Positions 18,304 through 28,264 of a stretch of 64,000 bases of DNA are shown here, in pieces. The notes beneath the pieces were generated by a model. The model searched no databases. It was not told where the DNA came from and saw only the letters and a program-made list of their open reading frames with translations. The first letter of the stretch is position 1. The number at the start of each line of letters is the position of its first letter. Origin of the DNA: Providencia rettgeri (lineage in GTDB: Bacteria; Pseudomonadota; Gammaproteobacteria; Enterobacterales; Enterobacteriaceae). The DNA is taken from the NCBI GenBank assembly GCA_900455085.1, contig UGTZ01000001.1, positions 3,936,501 through 4,000,500 on the forward strand, given 5' to 3'. A program made the position numbers and the translations under genes.

Positions 18304-19641
18304 ATGGACTCTACAATGTGGATGATTGGTACTTTAGTTATCAGTATTTTACTAATCATCGTTTCAATTATTAAATTTAAGTTTCACCCTTTTTTAGCAC
18401 TTTTACTCGCCAGCTTCTTTGTCGGTATCTCCATGCAAATGAACCCATTAGAGATGGTCAGCGCCATCGAAAATGGCATTGGGGGTACACTTGGGTTTTT
18501 AGCCGCTATTATCGGCTTGGGTACCATACTCGGTAAAATGATGGAAATCTCCGGTGCAGCAGAGCGCATTGGGGTGACATTACAAAAGAGCCGTTGGTTA
18601 ACGCCTGACGTTACCATGGTGCTGATTGGCTTAATCTGCGGTATTACGCTGTTTGTTGAGGTGGGCGTTGTCCTGCTAATCCCATTAGCTTTTTCTATTG
18701 CGAAAAAAACCAATACCTCGTTATTAAAACTGGCTATCCCATTATGTACCGCACTGATGGCGGTACACTGTATTGTACCACCACACCCTGCGGCTCTCTT
18801 TGTCACAAATGAATTAGGTGCTGACATTGGTACAGTGATTGTGGCAGGGCTCGCAGTAGGCTTAGTCGCGTCATTAGTGGGTGGGCCGCTGTTCCTTAAG
18901 TTCTTAGGTGACCGCTTACCGTTTAAAACGGTGCCAGAAGCCTTCTCTGACCTCGAAGTACGAGAAGAGAAAGATTTACCGTCTCTCGGTGCCACACTGT
19001 TTACCGTTTTACTGCCAATTATCCTCATGTTGATCAAAACAGCCGCTGATTTAAACATGAGCAAAGATAACCAGTTATTTACCTTTTTACAGTTTATTGG
19101 TAACCCAATAACCGCTATGTTTATTGCCGCTTTTGTCGCTTATTACATGTTAGGGATCCGACGTAATATGGGAATGAGCGTATTACTCAGCAAAACCGAA
19201 GAGAGTTTTAGCTCAATCGCTAATATTTTATTGATTATCGGTGCGGGAGGGGCATTTAACGGTATCTTAAAAGGCAGTGGGCTGAGTGACTCCTTAGCGA
19301 TGGTGCTATCGGGTATTGATATGCACCCAATCTTACTGGCCTGGCTAGTGGCAATCATCCTGCATGCCGCAGTCGGTTCTGCCACTGTTGCGATGATGGG
19401 CGCAACTGCGATTGTGGCTCCGCTAATGCCGATGTACCCGCACATTAGCCCAGAAATCATGACATTAGCCATTGGTTCAGGCGCAATTGGTTGCACTATC
19501 GTCACTGACTCGCTGTTCTGGTTAGTCAAACAGTACTGTAATGCCACTTTAGCCGAAACATTCCGTTTTTACAGTGTCGCCACGTTGATTGCGTCTTTCG
19601 TCGCGCTGGCAGGGACTTTTGCACTTTCATTTGTGATTTAA
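18304..19641 (+). CDS. dsdX: D-serine transporter DsdX
   Basis: 445 residues, the same length as E. coli DsdX. GntP-family permease with about 12 membrane segments and the conserved pieces IIGLGTILGKMMEISGAA, LFVEVGVVLL and HCIVPPHPAA. Proton-linked uptake of D-serine across the inner membrane. AGGTAGG precedes the ATG; dsdA follows after 12 bp in the same transcript. Confidence 0.95.
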   Translation: MDSTMWMIGTLVISILLIIVSIIKFKFHPFLALLLASFFVGISMQMNPLEMVSAIENGIGGTLGFLAAIIGLGTILGKMMEISGAAERIGVTLQKSRWLTPDVTMVLIGLICGITLFVEVGVVLLIPLAFSIAKKTNTSLLKLAIPLCTALMAVHCIVPPHPAALFVTNELGADIGTVIVAGLAVGLVASLVGGPLFLKFLGDRLPFKTVPEAFSDLEVREEKDLPSLGATLFTVLLPIILMLIKTAADLNMSKDNQLFTFLQFIGNPITAMFIAAFVAYYMLGIRRNMGMSVLLSKTEESFSSIANILLIIGAGGAFNGILKGSGLSDSLAMVLSGIDMHPILLAWLVAIILHAAVGSATVAMMGATAIVAPLMPMYPHISPEIMTLAIGSGAIGCTIVTDSLFWLVKQYCNATLAETFRFYSVATLIASFVALAGTFALSFVI

Positions 19642-19653
19642 AAGAGAGTAATT

Positions 19654-20988
19654 ATGACTCAGATAAATGTTGATAAGTTAATTGCTGACTACCCTTTAGT
19701 TCAGGACTTAATCGATTTAAAGCAAATTGCGTGGTTCAACCCAAATGTCACGACGACACAAGCGGGTTTGCCTTATGTCGGGCTAACCATTGAAGATGTG
19801 CAAGATGCAGAAGCGCGCTTAAATCGCTTTGCGCCTTATTTGATGAAAGCGTTTCCAGAAACTCAAGCAACACAAGGAATTATCGAATCTGAAGTTATCG
19901 ATATTCCAAACATGCAAGCCGCACTGGAAAAACGTTATCAAACGCCAATCGCGGGAAAAATGTTACTGAAAAAAGATAGTCACCTGCCAATTTCGGGGTC
20001 AATTAAAGCCCGAGGAGGGATCTATGAAGTACTCACTCATGCGGAAAAACTCGCCTTAGCCGCCGGTATTTTATCGACAGATGATAATTACGAAATTTTA
20101 TTCTCTGAACAATTTCGCAAATTCTTTAGCCAGTACCGTATTGCTGTTGGTTCAACCGGTAACCTTGGTATGTCCATCGGCATTATGAGCGCTAAACTCG
20201 GCTTTAGCGTCAGCGTGCATATGTCCGCTGATGCCAGACAGTGGAAAAAAGACAAATTGCGTTCACATGGTGTGAATGTGGTGGAATATGAGCAAGATTA
20301 CAGCATCGCCGTTGAGCAAGGCCGTAAAGAAGCCGAAAAAGATCCCAACTGCTTTTTTATTGATGATGAAAACTCAACCACCCTGTTTCTCGGCTATGCT
20401 GTCGCAGGCCTTCGTCTAAAAAAACAATTTTTAGAGCAAGGGATTACTGTGGATAACGACCACCCGCTATTTGTCTATTTACCTTGTGGTGTCGGCGGTG
20501 GCCCCGGTGGTGTCGCTTTCGGGTTAAAACTGGCCTTTGGTGATGCCGTCCATTGCTTATTTGCCGAACCAACGCACTCACCTTGTATGCTGCTAGGAGT
20601 GCATACTGGCCTACATGATGGTGTCTCAGTCCAAGAAATTGGTATTGATAATATCACCGCCGCAGACGGGCTGGCAGTTGGCCGTGCATCCGGTTTTGTG
20701 GGGCGTACAATGGAGCGGCTTATTGATGGTTATTACACCATTGACGATAGCGAAATGTATAACCTGTTAGGTTTACTCAACCAGACTGAGTCGATTAAAT
20801 TAGAACCGTCAGCCTTGGCAGGTATGACTGGCTGCGTACATGTCACGCAAAACAAGGGTTATTTGCAATCTAAATCCCTCACACCGACGAAACTGGCCAA
20901 CGCAACACATCTTGTATGGGCGACGGGTGGCGGTATGGTGCCTGTGGATGAGATGCAAAAATATTTATCACAAGCCAACCTAAGTTAA
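19654..20988 (+). CDS. dsdA: D-serine ammonia-lyase (dehydratase) DsdA
   Basis: 444 residues (E. coli 442). PLP fold type II enzyme converting D-serine to pyruvate and ammonia, protecting against D-serine in urine. The Schiff-base Lys is Lys118 in SGSIKARGG, and the phosphate-binding glycine loop is CGVGGGPGGVAFG. Second gene of dsdXA, with AAGAGAG upstream, and followed by a strong terminator. Confidence 0.96.
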   Translation: MTQINVDKLIADYPLVQDLIDLKQIAWFNPNVTTTQAGLPYVGLTIEDVQDAEARLNRFAPYLMKAFPETQATQGIIESEVIDIPNMQAALEKRYQTPIAGKMLLKKDSHLPISGSIKARGGIYEVLTHAEKLALAAGILSTDDNYEILFSEQFRKFFSQYRIAVGSTGNLGMSIGIMSAKLGFSVSVHMSADARQWKKDKLRSHGVNVVEYEQDYSIAVEQGRKEAEKDPNCFFIDDENSTTLFLGYAVAGLRLKKQFLEQGITVDNDHPLFVYLPCGVGGGPGGVAFGLKLAFGDAVHCLFAEPTHSPCMLLGVHTGLHDGVSVQEIGIDNITAADGLAVGRASGFVGRTMERLIDGYYTIDDSEMYNLLGLLNQTESIKLEPSALAGMTGCVHVTQNKGYLQSKSLTPTKLANATHLVWATGGGMVPVDEMQKYLSQANLS

Positions 20989-21005
20989 CAATTAATGTAT
21001 TCAAC

Positions 21006-21040
21006 GCCCTCTTCGCGTTCAATGAGGAGAGGGCTTTTTA
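21006..21040. terminator. Rho-independent terminator between convergent dsdA and M42 peptidase genes
   Basis: Stem GCCCTCT / AGAGGGC (21006-21012, 21028-21034) followed by TTTTT on the plus strand. Confidence 0.8.
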
Positions 21041-21057
21041 GCATCAACCACACCTTA

Positions 21058-22119
21058 TTAGCTTTGTAATGATTGCCCCGGTAATGGCACTAAATCACTT
21101 TCAATATAACGTCTCACTAAGGTCGCGAGCGCCACTAACGAGTCCAAATGAGTCCTTTCCCAGCCGTGGGAGCTGTCTAGTGCGAAACACGCTAAAGCCG
21201 CACGAATATCCCATCCGGCATCAATGGCCGCAGCACTATCCGAACGATAATGTTTAAACGTATCGCGGACGTGAGGAATATCATACCGCTGGCATAATTG
21301 CAGCAAATGTCGTGTAATTGCCAAATCAAATGGCCCGGTTCTGTCACGAAAGGCTAAAGTCAATGCGTCATCTCGTGTGGTTTGGTCTGGGGCAGAAACT
21401 GAGTTATCAATCGCTAACAATTCTTGAACTTGCGAACCAAAACCGTGTGTACCGCCAATTCCGACCTCTTCTGAAATTGTGAACATCATTTGGCAAGGCA
21501 CCTCAGGCACAACGCCATCATCCACCAGTGATTTTAATGCGGCTAACATCACCGCACATCCAGCCTTATCATCCAAATGACGCGATACAATAAAGCCGTT
21601 ATCAATGAATTCGGGTTGTGCATCAACCGCAACAATATCACCGACATTTAAGCCATGGGATTGTAAATCAGCGAAATTATAACAAGGGGCATCAAGGCGA
21701 ATTTCTAAATTATCCCAATCCGCAATTTGAGTATCAACTTCAGTATTAAAGCGATGCCCAGACGCTTTTAATGGCAAAATAGTGCCGCGATATTGGTGAT
21801 TGTCACTAAATACCGTCACCCTTGCACCTTCCGCAAAGCGTGCTGCCCATGTGCCTGTATTACGCAGTGCCAAGCGCCCATTCGGTTTGAGTTGTGTCAC
21901 CATCGCCCCAAGCGTATCAAGGTGTGCGGCTAATGCACGTTTAGGTTCTTCAGAGCCAAGCGTAATATATAGCACTCCACGGCGTGTATATTTCGGCGTG
22001 AACCCCAACTCAGCCAACCATTGATGTGTCCGCGCAACGGCTTGTTCAGTCATCCCAACCGGGCTAGGCGTACATAACAATGTTTTTAATACAGAGGTCA
22101 GATATGCTTTATCTATCAT
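21058..22119 (-). CDS. M42-family metalloaminopeptidase
   Basis: About 353 residues from ATG 22119. Cocatalytic zinc peptidase of the M42 (FrvX/glutamyl aminopeptidase) type: His66-x-Asp68 (AAHLDT), bridging Asp in HLDDKAG (183-184), Glu217-Glu218 (SEEVG), plus C-terminal SSHGWERTHLD. Removes N-terminal residues from short peptides in the cytoplasm. It is last in a peptide-importer operon, four bases after the regulator's stop codon, so it probably processes what the importer brings in. An in-frame GTG at 22137 overlaps the regulator and is less likely. Confidence 0.87.
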   Translation of the reverse strand: MIDKAYLTSVLKTLLCTPSPVGMTEQAVARTHQWLAELGFTPKYTRRGVLYITLGSEEPKRALAAHLDTLGAMVTQLKPNGRLALRNTGTWAARFAEGARVTVFSDNHQYRGTILPLKASGHRFNTEVDTQIADWDNLEIRLDAPCYNFADLQSHGLNVGDIVAVDAQPEFIDNGFIVSRHLDDKAGCAVMLAALKSLVDDGVVPEVPCQMMFTISEEVGIGGTHGFGSQVQELLAIDNSVSAPDQTTRDDALTLAFRDRTGPFDLAITRHLLQLCQRYDIPHVRDTFKHYRSDSAAAIDAGWDIRAALACFALDSSHGWERTHLDSLVALATLVRRYIESDLVPLPGQSLQS

Positions 22120-22123
22120 TACG

Positions 22124-22894
22124 TTACCTATCTTCACTTAAAAAACGTTCTTGCAATGTGGCTTGTAGCGCTAACATAGCTTGTTCCGCGTAGGCCATGT
22201 GTGCTTCCATCACCGATTGAACCTTCTCGGCGTCTTTACGGCGTAAAGCCTCGATTAATTGATATTGGTATTCAATACCTTGGCGCCTGTCGACGGGCTC
22301 AGGTTTTAAATAAATGTCCTTACAAACCGCTAAATCTTTGAGTAAACGCTGTAAAAAGTGGCAAATAAACACTAATAAAACGTTATCGGAATAGCTGGCA
22401 ACCACCGCATGAAAATCCAGTTCTGCCATCCGTTGCTGCCAGCGTTCGTTTTCATCTGCGGGTTCATGGTCATAAATGGCGATGGTATCGTATAGCTTCT
22501 GGATACCGTCATTATCGATGTTGTCAATCGCACTAACCGCAACCACCGGTTCTAGTAATTTACGTAACGTATAAATATCTTTGATTGATATATCCCGCGT
22601 AAACAAATAGTTCGATAACAAACTCATTGCTCGCGATTCAGTCATGGAATCAATAAACGCACCACCACCCGGCCCGGTTTTCGTTTTAATTAACCCTTGA
22701 ACTTCCAGTGATTTCAGTGCTTCTCGCACAGTACTTTTGCTGGCGTTGTAATGTTCAATAAGTTCTTTTTCTTGTGGCAAACGGTCACCGGGTATGAGGT
22801 TATCGGCCATGATAGTTTCTTTTATTGCATTGACGATTTCATCAGTCCGCTTAATACGTACTGGTTCTATCGTTGTCGGCTTATTGGTGCTCAT
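22124..22894 (-). CDS. GntR/FadR-subfamily regulator (FCD domain)
   Basis: 256 residues: N-terminal GntR winged helix at about 15-80 (GDRLPQEKELIEHYNASKSTVREALKSL as consecutive parts of the HTH, then GPGGGAFI), and a C-terminal all-helical FCD ligand domain with metal-type residues spread over DFHAVVA and EAHMAYAEQAM. Embedded in the peptide-import operon between the ABC genes and the peptidase; presumably autoregulates it. The effector is unknown. Confidence 0.88.
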   Translation of the reverse strand: MSTNKPTTIEPVRIKRTDEIVNAIKETIMADNLIPGDRLPQEKELIEHYNASKSTVREALKSLEVQGLIKTKTGPGGGAFIDSMTESRAMSLLSNYLFTRDISIKDIYTLRKLLEPVVAVSAIDNIDNDGIQKLYDTIAIYDHEPADENERWQQRMAELDFHAVVASYSDNVLLVFICHFLQRLLKDLAVCKDIYLKPEPVDRRQGIEYQYQLIEALRRKDAEKVQSVMEAHMAYAEQAMLALQATLQERFLSEDR

Positions 22895-22924
22895 ATTAGG
22901 TTCTCAACTGGTTTAAATAAGTTT

Positions 22925-23728
22925 CTAAGCGACTGAATCAACACGAATACGAGGGGCACTAGCCAATAAATTTCGCGTATATTCATGCTCCGGTGCGGCA
23001 AATAAGCTGCGGGTATCTCGACATTCTAGCAAATCCCCTAAATAGAGTACGGCGACTCGATCTGCTATTGATTCCACTACCGCTAAATCGTGACTAATAA
23101 ATAAATAGGATAACGAAAACTGTTGTTTAAGTTGTTCTAGTAACAACAAAACTTGCGCTTGTACCGAAACATCCAACGCACTAACAGGCTCATCCAGTAC
23201 TAATATCCGTGCATCTGCGGCTAAGGCTCTCGCAATGGCTAACCGCTGTGCTTGCCCTCCCGAAAATTCATGAGGATAACAAGCTAAAGCATCGATTGGC
23301 ATATTGACGGCCTCAAGTAATTCCGCCAGCCGAGCCGCTCTTTGTGATGAGTTCATGTGTTTTAAATATTTCAACGGAACAGACAAAGTTTCTCCAATGG
23401 TTTTTCGCGGGTTCAAAGATGCGACAGGGTCTTGAAAAACATACTGAATGGCTTGCCCAAAAGCTCGTGAACCTTGCTGCTGCCACTCTGCACGAGTTTG
23501 TCCTAAGACAGTAATATCTCCTGAGGTCTCGCGGTCCAAGCCAACTAAAATACGCGCTAAAGTGCTTTTCCCTGAGCCACTCTCCCCAACCACCGACAGA
23601 GTTTCACCTTCATAAAGTGATAAAGAAATATTTTTTAATGCATGAACTTGGCGCCCTCGAGGGTGAAATAGGCTTCTTGGCTGCCCGAAGGTTTTCACTA
23701 ACTGATTAACCTCAATCACTTTTTTCAT
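22925..23728 (-). CDS. Peptide ABC importer ATPase (DppF/OppF type)
   Basis: 267 residues. Single ABC domain: Walker A GESGSGKST, Q-loop YVFQDPVASLNPR, signature FSGGQAQRLAIARAL, Walker B ILVLDEPVSALD, H-loop FISHDLAV. Belongs to the peptide/nickel (PepT) family and should pair with the ATPase half of the fused protein encoded just upstream (adjacent, one base shared). Cytoplasmic face of the inner membrane. Confidence 0.92.
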   Translation of the reverse strand: MKKVIEVNQLVKTFGQPRSLFHPRGRQVHALKNISLSLYEGETLSVVGESGSGKSTLARILVGLDRETSGDITVLGQTRAEWQQQGSRAFGQAIQYVFQDPVASLNPRKTIGETLSVPLKYLKHMNSSQRAARLAELLEAVNMPIDALACYPHEFSGGQAQRLAIARALAADARILVLDEPVSALDVSVQAQVLLLLEQLKQQFSLSYLFISHDLAVVESIADRVAVLYLGDLLECRDTRSLFAAPEHEYTRNLLASAPRIRVDSVA

Positions 23729-25542
23729 TAAACCTCCTGTGCCGATGTCAAATCATTACTATCGGGCTGATGACCATAGAGTTGTTGGACTTGTTTTAAA
23801 AACCCACGTCCTTCCCCTAACTTAGGTACACTGGCGATCAGACGTTGTGTATAAGGATGCTGAGGCTGCCGTAATACCGTTTGCGTATCACCGGTTTCGA
23901 CTATCTCACCTTGCTGCATCACCGCAACACGGTCGCAAATTTGGTTAATGACCGCAAAATCATGGGTAATAAATAAGAGCGCAACACCGCGATCACGGCG
24001 TAGCTGGTCAAGTAATTCTAGAATTCGCGCTTGTACTGTGACATCTAATGCGGTGGTCGGCTCATCAGCAATAATCAACACGGGGTCATTAGCCAGAGCC
24101 ATTGCGATCCCTACCCGCTGGCGCTGTCCTCCCGAAAGCTCATGGGGATAGGCATCAAAACGTTCTTGCGCATCTGGGATCCCGACGCTATCCAACAATT
24201 CAATGGCTTTATTTTTCGCCTCATAGAGTGACAAAGATTGGTGAGCGGTGATGGCCTCACGCAATTGCACACCAATGGTAAACTGGGGATGGAGTGTCGT
24301 CAGTGGGTCTTGGAAAATATATGACACCTTTGCACCGCGACGGCGCTGCATAACAGATAGCGGCAACGACAGCATTTCTTCGTGTTCCACATAAATCCCC
24401 CCCGCCGTAATCAATGCAGGAGGCGATGCGAGCAGCCCCATCACAGATAAAGCGGTGACACTCTTACCCGAGCCGCTCTCCCCAATTAACCCTAGACACT
24501 CCCCCGCCCCAACGGTAAAACTGATCCCTTTTACAGTCGGACGTAATTGATTTCCTTGGCGAAAAGCAACCGATAAATCTTTGACTTCTAATACCGCTTG
24601 TTCACCTCCCGTTTTCGCAGGAATATTAACTCTGTCGGTTTGTGTCATTGGTTGTGATCGCTGTAAGGCTCCCGATTTTAACCGGGGATCAAGAATGTCA
24701 CGCACGCCATCCCCTAGCAGGTTAAAACTAATCACAATAAGAAAGATCATAATACCGGGTACCAATGCCACATGAGGAGCGACAAACATCTGTGCGCGCC
24801 CTTGCCCTAGCATTGAACCTAAGTCTGCATTAGGTGGCTGAGTACCTAACCCTAAAAATGACAAACCTGCCGTCTCTAAAATCATCCAACCGATGGTCGT
24901 TGACATAGTAACCACAATGATTGGCAAGACATTCGGTAACACTTCCGTTAATAGGACTTGTAAATGGTTTTTACCTGACAACCTAGCTGCTTGAATAAAA
25001 TCCCTATCGCGTAAACCCACTGTTAATCCACGAATATTCCTAGCAAAAAAGGGAATATTCACTAATGCGATCGCATATAACGCATTGAGTAACCCTGGCC
25101 CAAGTACCGCGACAATGGCTAATGCCAATAGAATGTATGGAAATGCCATTAGCATATCAATACAACGCATCAATAATGTATCGGTGCGATGGCCGACATA
25201 CCCAGCCACTAAACCAATCAGGGTGCCGAATATTGCAGCGATTAGTGTTGCTGAAATACCGACCAATAGAGACACTCGCGTTCCCCACAGTAATCGAGAT
25301 AAAATATCTCGCCCTAAATGGTCAGTACCTAATAAATGACCAGACGAAAAAGCGGGAAGTAGCCGATTAACTAAATCAGTTTCATCAGGATTAGCAAGGG
25401 GGAGCCAAGGCGCTAAGAATGCCAAGAGCATAATGATAGATAAAGTAAATAGCCCCAAAGTTGCTAGGCGGTTCGCTAGCAGTAACGAGCCGACCGATTG
25501 TCGATGACGATGCTGAATAACAGGGGTCACAGATTGGCTCAT
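23728..25542 (-). CDS. Fused peptide ABC importer permease and ATPase (DppC-DppD type)
   Basis: 604 residues in one open frame. Residues about 1-295 are a DppC-like permease: N-terminal anchor helix, then GTDHLGRDILSRLLWGTR and the EAA-type loop around RDFIQAARLSGKN; five further helices. Residues about 315-590 are a DppD-like ATPase: Walker A GESGSGKSV, signature LSGGQRQRVGIAMAL, Walker B IIADEPTTALD, and the oligopeptide C-terminal extension HPYTQRLIASVP. The linker is about 25 residues, without a start-like position and in frame, so this is a real fusion and not adjacent genes. Fused forms are known but uncommon in this family. Confidence 0.92.
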   Translation of the reverse strand: MSQSVTPVIQHRHRQSVGSLLLANRLATLGLFTLSIIMLLAFLAPWLPLANPDETDLVNRLLPAFSSGHLLGTDHLGRDILSRLLWGTRVSLLVGISATLIAAIFGTLIGLVAGYVGHRTDTLLMRCIDMLMAFPYILLALAIVAVLGPGLLNALYAIALVNIPFFARNIRGLTVGLRDRDFIQAARLSGKNHLQVLLTEVLPNVLPIIVVTMSTTIGWMILETAGLSFLGLGTQPPNADLGSMLGQGRAQMFVAPHVALVPGIMIFLIVISFNLLGDGVRDILDPRLKSGALQRSQPMTQTDRVNIPAKTGGEQAVLEVKDLSVAFRQGNQLRPTVKGISFTVGAGECLGLIGESGSGKSVTALSVMGLLASPPALITAGGIYVEHEEMLSLPLSVMQRRRGAKVSYIFQDPLTTLHPQFTIGVQLREAITAHQSLSLYEAKNKAIELLDSVGIPDAQERFDAYPHELSGGQRQRVGIAMALANDPVLIIADEPTTALDVTVQARILELLDQLRRDRGVALLFITHDFAVINQICDRVAVMQQGEIVETGDTQTVLRQPQHPYTQRLIASVPKLGEGRGFLKQVQQLYGHQPDSNDLTSAQEV

Positions 25543-26486
25543 GATTTCAACCTCGGGTCTAATATGGCTTGCGCAACATCCGCAAGTAAATTGATAAAGA
25601 CATAGGACGCGGCTGCAATCAATACGCCCCCTTGGACTAAAAATAAGTCACGGGTTGCCACTGCCTTCACTAGCATGGCGCCGAGTCCCGGCCACTGAAA
25701 AACGGTTTCAATATATACCGCCCCACCAAAAACAAAGCCTGCTTGGATACCAATGACGGGAATGACGGAAACCAATGCCATACGAAATGCATGGCGGAAA
25801 ATCACTTTGCGCTCACTTAAGCCTTTTGCCCTTGCGGTGCGAATAAAATCAAGTCGCAGTACTTCTAACATTGCTGTACGCGTCAAACGCGCTATCACCC
25901 CTGTCGCAACCAATGAAAGCGTCACAGCAGGTAAAACAAGGTGATGCAATAAATCGCTCAGGCCACCGCCTTGCCAAATATCGTACATTCCAGATGCCGG
26001 AAACCATTGTAATTGAACAGAAAAAAGCATAATCATCAATAAACCAATCCAAAAAGATGGCATTGAGATACCCAATAAAACGGCGAGTGTAATAAATCGG
26101 TCACTCCAACTAAATTGACGAATGGCAGAAAGAACCCCGGCCAATAGCCCTAAAATTGAGCTGAGTAACAGCGCACTTCCGCCCAAAATTAATGTGGCAG
26201 AAAATCGCTCTAAAACCTCATCAACAACAGGTCGGTTAAGGACAAATGAGCGGCCAAAATCTCCCGAAATCAAATTATTCATCCAAATAAAATATTGCTG
26301 ATATAACGGCTTATCCAACCCAAGCTCTGTTTTTACTCTAGCCACATTTTCAGGAGTCGCCCAAGGGCCAAGCAGTGCTTGAGCTGGTTCTCCAGGGATC
26401 ATTGCCATGATAAAAAAGACAATTAACGTCAAACCAATCAGTATGGGTATGGTCGCTAAAATGCGTTTCAAACAGTATAACCACAT
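25539..26486 (-). CDS. Peptide ABC importer permease (DppB type)
   Basis: 315 residues with six helices and the DppB family signatures FFIMAMIPGEPA, LGLDKPLYQQY and RTARAKGLSERKVIFRHAFR (EAA loop). Start ATG 26486 is preceded by GGGG; the upstream in-frame ATG at 26507 lacks a ribosome site. Overlaps the fused permease-ATPase gene by four bases. Confidence 0.92.
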   Translation of the reverse strand: MWLYCLKRILATIPILIGLTLIVFFIMAMIPGEPAQALLGPWATPENVARVKTELGLDKPLYQQYFIWMNNLISGDFGRSFVLNRPVVDEVLERFSATLILGGSALLLSSILGLLAGVLSAIRQFSWSDRFITLAVLLGISMPSFWIGLLMIMLFSVQLQWFPASGMYDIWQGGGLSDLLHHLVLPAVTLSLVATGVIARLTRTAMLEVLRLDFIRTARAKGLSERKVIFRHAFRMALVSVIPVIGIQAGFVFGGAVYIETVFQWPGLGAMLVKAVATRDLFLVQGGVLIAAASYVFINLLADVAQAILDPRLKS

Positions 26487-26541
26487 AGTTTTTCCCCATA
26501 AAATCAAATAATTAATTGAATAGCTAACTCACATTAATTAA

Positions 26542-28101
26542 TCAATCTTTACGTACGTCTTTAAGTAATAAGTTAAAATTAGGCTGCAATTTGAAATGAT
26601 TAACATGCTCATTAGCGACCGCATTTTGCTTCCAGTTCGCCACAAACAACCAAGGTGCATCTTGATGAACAATTTTTTGAACTTGTCGATATAACTGAGC
26701 GCGCTCCTCAAGGTTATTTGTGACCCGCGCTTTATCTAACAATTCATCCAGTTGCTTGTTACTGTAATAACCGGAGTTAAATCCGCCTTTATCCGGCCAA
26801 GAAGCGCTATGCAAGGTTAAAAAAGGTAAGGTATCTGGGTCATTCGTCATCCACGCCATTTCGGCCATATGCGCTTGTTTGAGGCCTGCATTGACCTTGG
26901 ATAAGTAGGTATTCCACTCAAAGGTTTGAATTTCGACAGCTAAACCAACCGCTTTTAGGTCAGCTTGAATAGCAGTAGCCATAGGAATCGGGTCTAACAT
27001 TCCTGAGCCCCCTTCGGTGACATAAAAAATAATTTTTTGCCCTTGTGCCCCCGCTTCTGCTATCAATTGGCGAGCTTTTTCAGGGTCATAAGGGTAAGCG
27101 TTGGTTTCTTCATCAAATGCCCAATCGAAAGCTGATGGAATTGGTCCTTGTGCAACGCCTGCGGAGTCCTGAAGAATATATTTCACAATATTTTCTTTAT
27201 TTACCGCGTAGTTAACTGCTTGCCTTACACGCACATCATCAAACGGTGGCTGAGACGCATTAAGCATGGCATACCAAACATGAGGTCCTACAGCTTCATA
27301 AACATGGAAGCGGTTGTCATTAACAAATAACGGGACATTATCAGCAGGGACTTCAACCATGGCATCAATCCCCCCTGATAACATTTCGGCTACCCGGGTA
27401 TTGGCGTCAGTAATAGGCCGAAAAACAACATGTTGTAAGCTGGGTTTACCATCCCAATAGTCTTCATTAGCGGATACGACAACCCTTTGGTTTGCCGTCC
27501 ATTCATCAAATTTAAAGGGGCCTGTTCCGCTGGGATGGCGACTAAAGTCTTTGTCATATTGCTTTACTGCTGCGGGTGAAACAATCAGCCCTGCGGGTGT
27601 GGCTAAGTTTGATAAAAACGGGGCAAACGGTTCTTTTAAGATAAAAACCACAGTCTTGTCATTCGGGGTTGTAATCTTGTCTATCGCAGAGAAAAAAAAC
27701 GATAATGGGAATGGCCCAGTATGGTAATACGGGTGCTGGTTATCCAACATTCGTTCAAACGTGAATTTGACTGCATCCGCGTTGAAGGGGCTGCCATCAT
27801 GGAACTTTATATTCTCACGCAAGTGGAAAGTGTATGTGAGGCCATCATCACTAATAGACCATGATTGGGCTAAAGCAGGTTCAAGCGTTAATGTGCCATC
27901 AGCATTACGAACTAACCCTTCGTACAAGTTAACCAAAATTCGGGAATCATTCGCAGCGGTTGCAACTTGCGGGTCTAATGACTGCGGCTCTGCAACTTGC
28001 CCTAATAACAAAACATTCGGGTGGTTCACCGCCAATGTCGGTAGCGAAATAAAGCATAAAAGCCAAAAACTGGCTATCCACCTACATAAACGCATATTCA
28101 T
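26542..28101 (-). CDS. Peptide ABC importer substrate-binding protein (SBP_bac_5)
   Basis: About 519 residues. Signal peptide of some 25 residues (RLCRWIASFWLLCFISLPTLA) then the DppA/OppA-type fold: VAEPQSLDPQVATA, YEGLVRN, LRENIKFHDGSPFNADAVKF, SGTGPFKFDEW. Periplasmic capture of short peptides or related amines. The start at 28101 is set by GGGGAGGAG; the frame remains open further upstream but without any ribosome site. First gene of the six-gene operon running down to 21058. Confidence 0.9.
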   Translation of the reverse strand: MNMRLCRWIASFWLLCFISLPTLAVNHPNVLLLGQVAEPQSLDPQVATAANDSRILVNLYEGLVRNADGTLTLEPALAQSWSISDDGLTYTFHLRENIKFHDGSPFNADAVKFTFERMLDNQHPYYHTGPFPLSFFFSAIDKITTPNDKTVVFILKEPFAPFLSNLATPAGLIVSPAAVKQYDKDFSRHPSGTGPFKFDEWTANQRVVVSANEDYWDGKPSLQHVVFRPITDANTRVAEMLSGGIDAMVEVPADNVPLFVNDNRFHVYEAVGPHVWYAMLNASQPPFDDVRVRQAVNYAVNKENIVKYILQDSAGVAQGPIPSAFDWAFDEETNAYPYDPEKARQLIAEAGAQGQKIIFYVTEGGSGMLDPIPMATAIQADLKAVGLAVEIQTFEWNTYLSKVNAGLKQAHMAEMAWMTNDPDTLPFLTLHSASWPDKGGFNSGYYSNKQLDELLDKARVTNNLEERAQLYRQVQKIVHQDAPWLFVANWKQNAVANEHVNHFKLQPNFNLLLKDVRKD

Positions 28102-28264
28102 TCGCTCCTCCCCGAGTACTGACATTGCCATATGATTGTGAAGTGTGATTTGTGTCAATTTTGTTAATAATTTTATCTTTTTCTTTATTTATGATGATAA
28201 ATTATATTTCAAGCAAGAATTTATAATGATAAATTTGATCAAGGTCTAATTTATGAGGTGCAAA
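28102..28264. promoter_or_regulatory. Divergent promoter region, peptide importer / DUF1028
   Basis: Contains a 10-bp direct repeat ATGATAAATT at 28194-28203 and 28226-28235, spaced 32 bp (three helical turns), the second copy merging into the palindrome TTGATCAA (28235-28242). These could be sites for the FadR-type regulator. AT-rich around them, as expected for back-to-back promoters. Confidence 0.4.

Noticed and set aside
18384..19064. Minus-strand frame of 226 codons opposite dsdX
   Set aside because: Antisense shadow. DsdX is conserved over the whole stretch and the shadow has no recognisable domain or ribosome site.
22925..28101. Nickel or glutathione importer rather than peptide importer
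   Set aside because: No Ni-specific His pattern could be identified in the binding protein and the linked M42 peptidase favours peptides, though amines or other small ligands remain possible.
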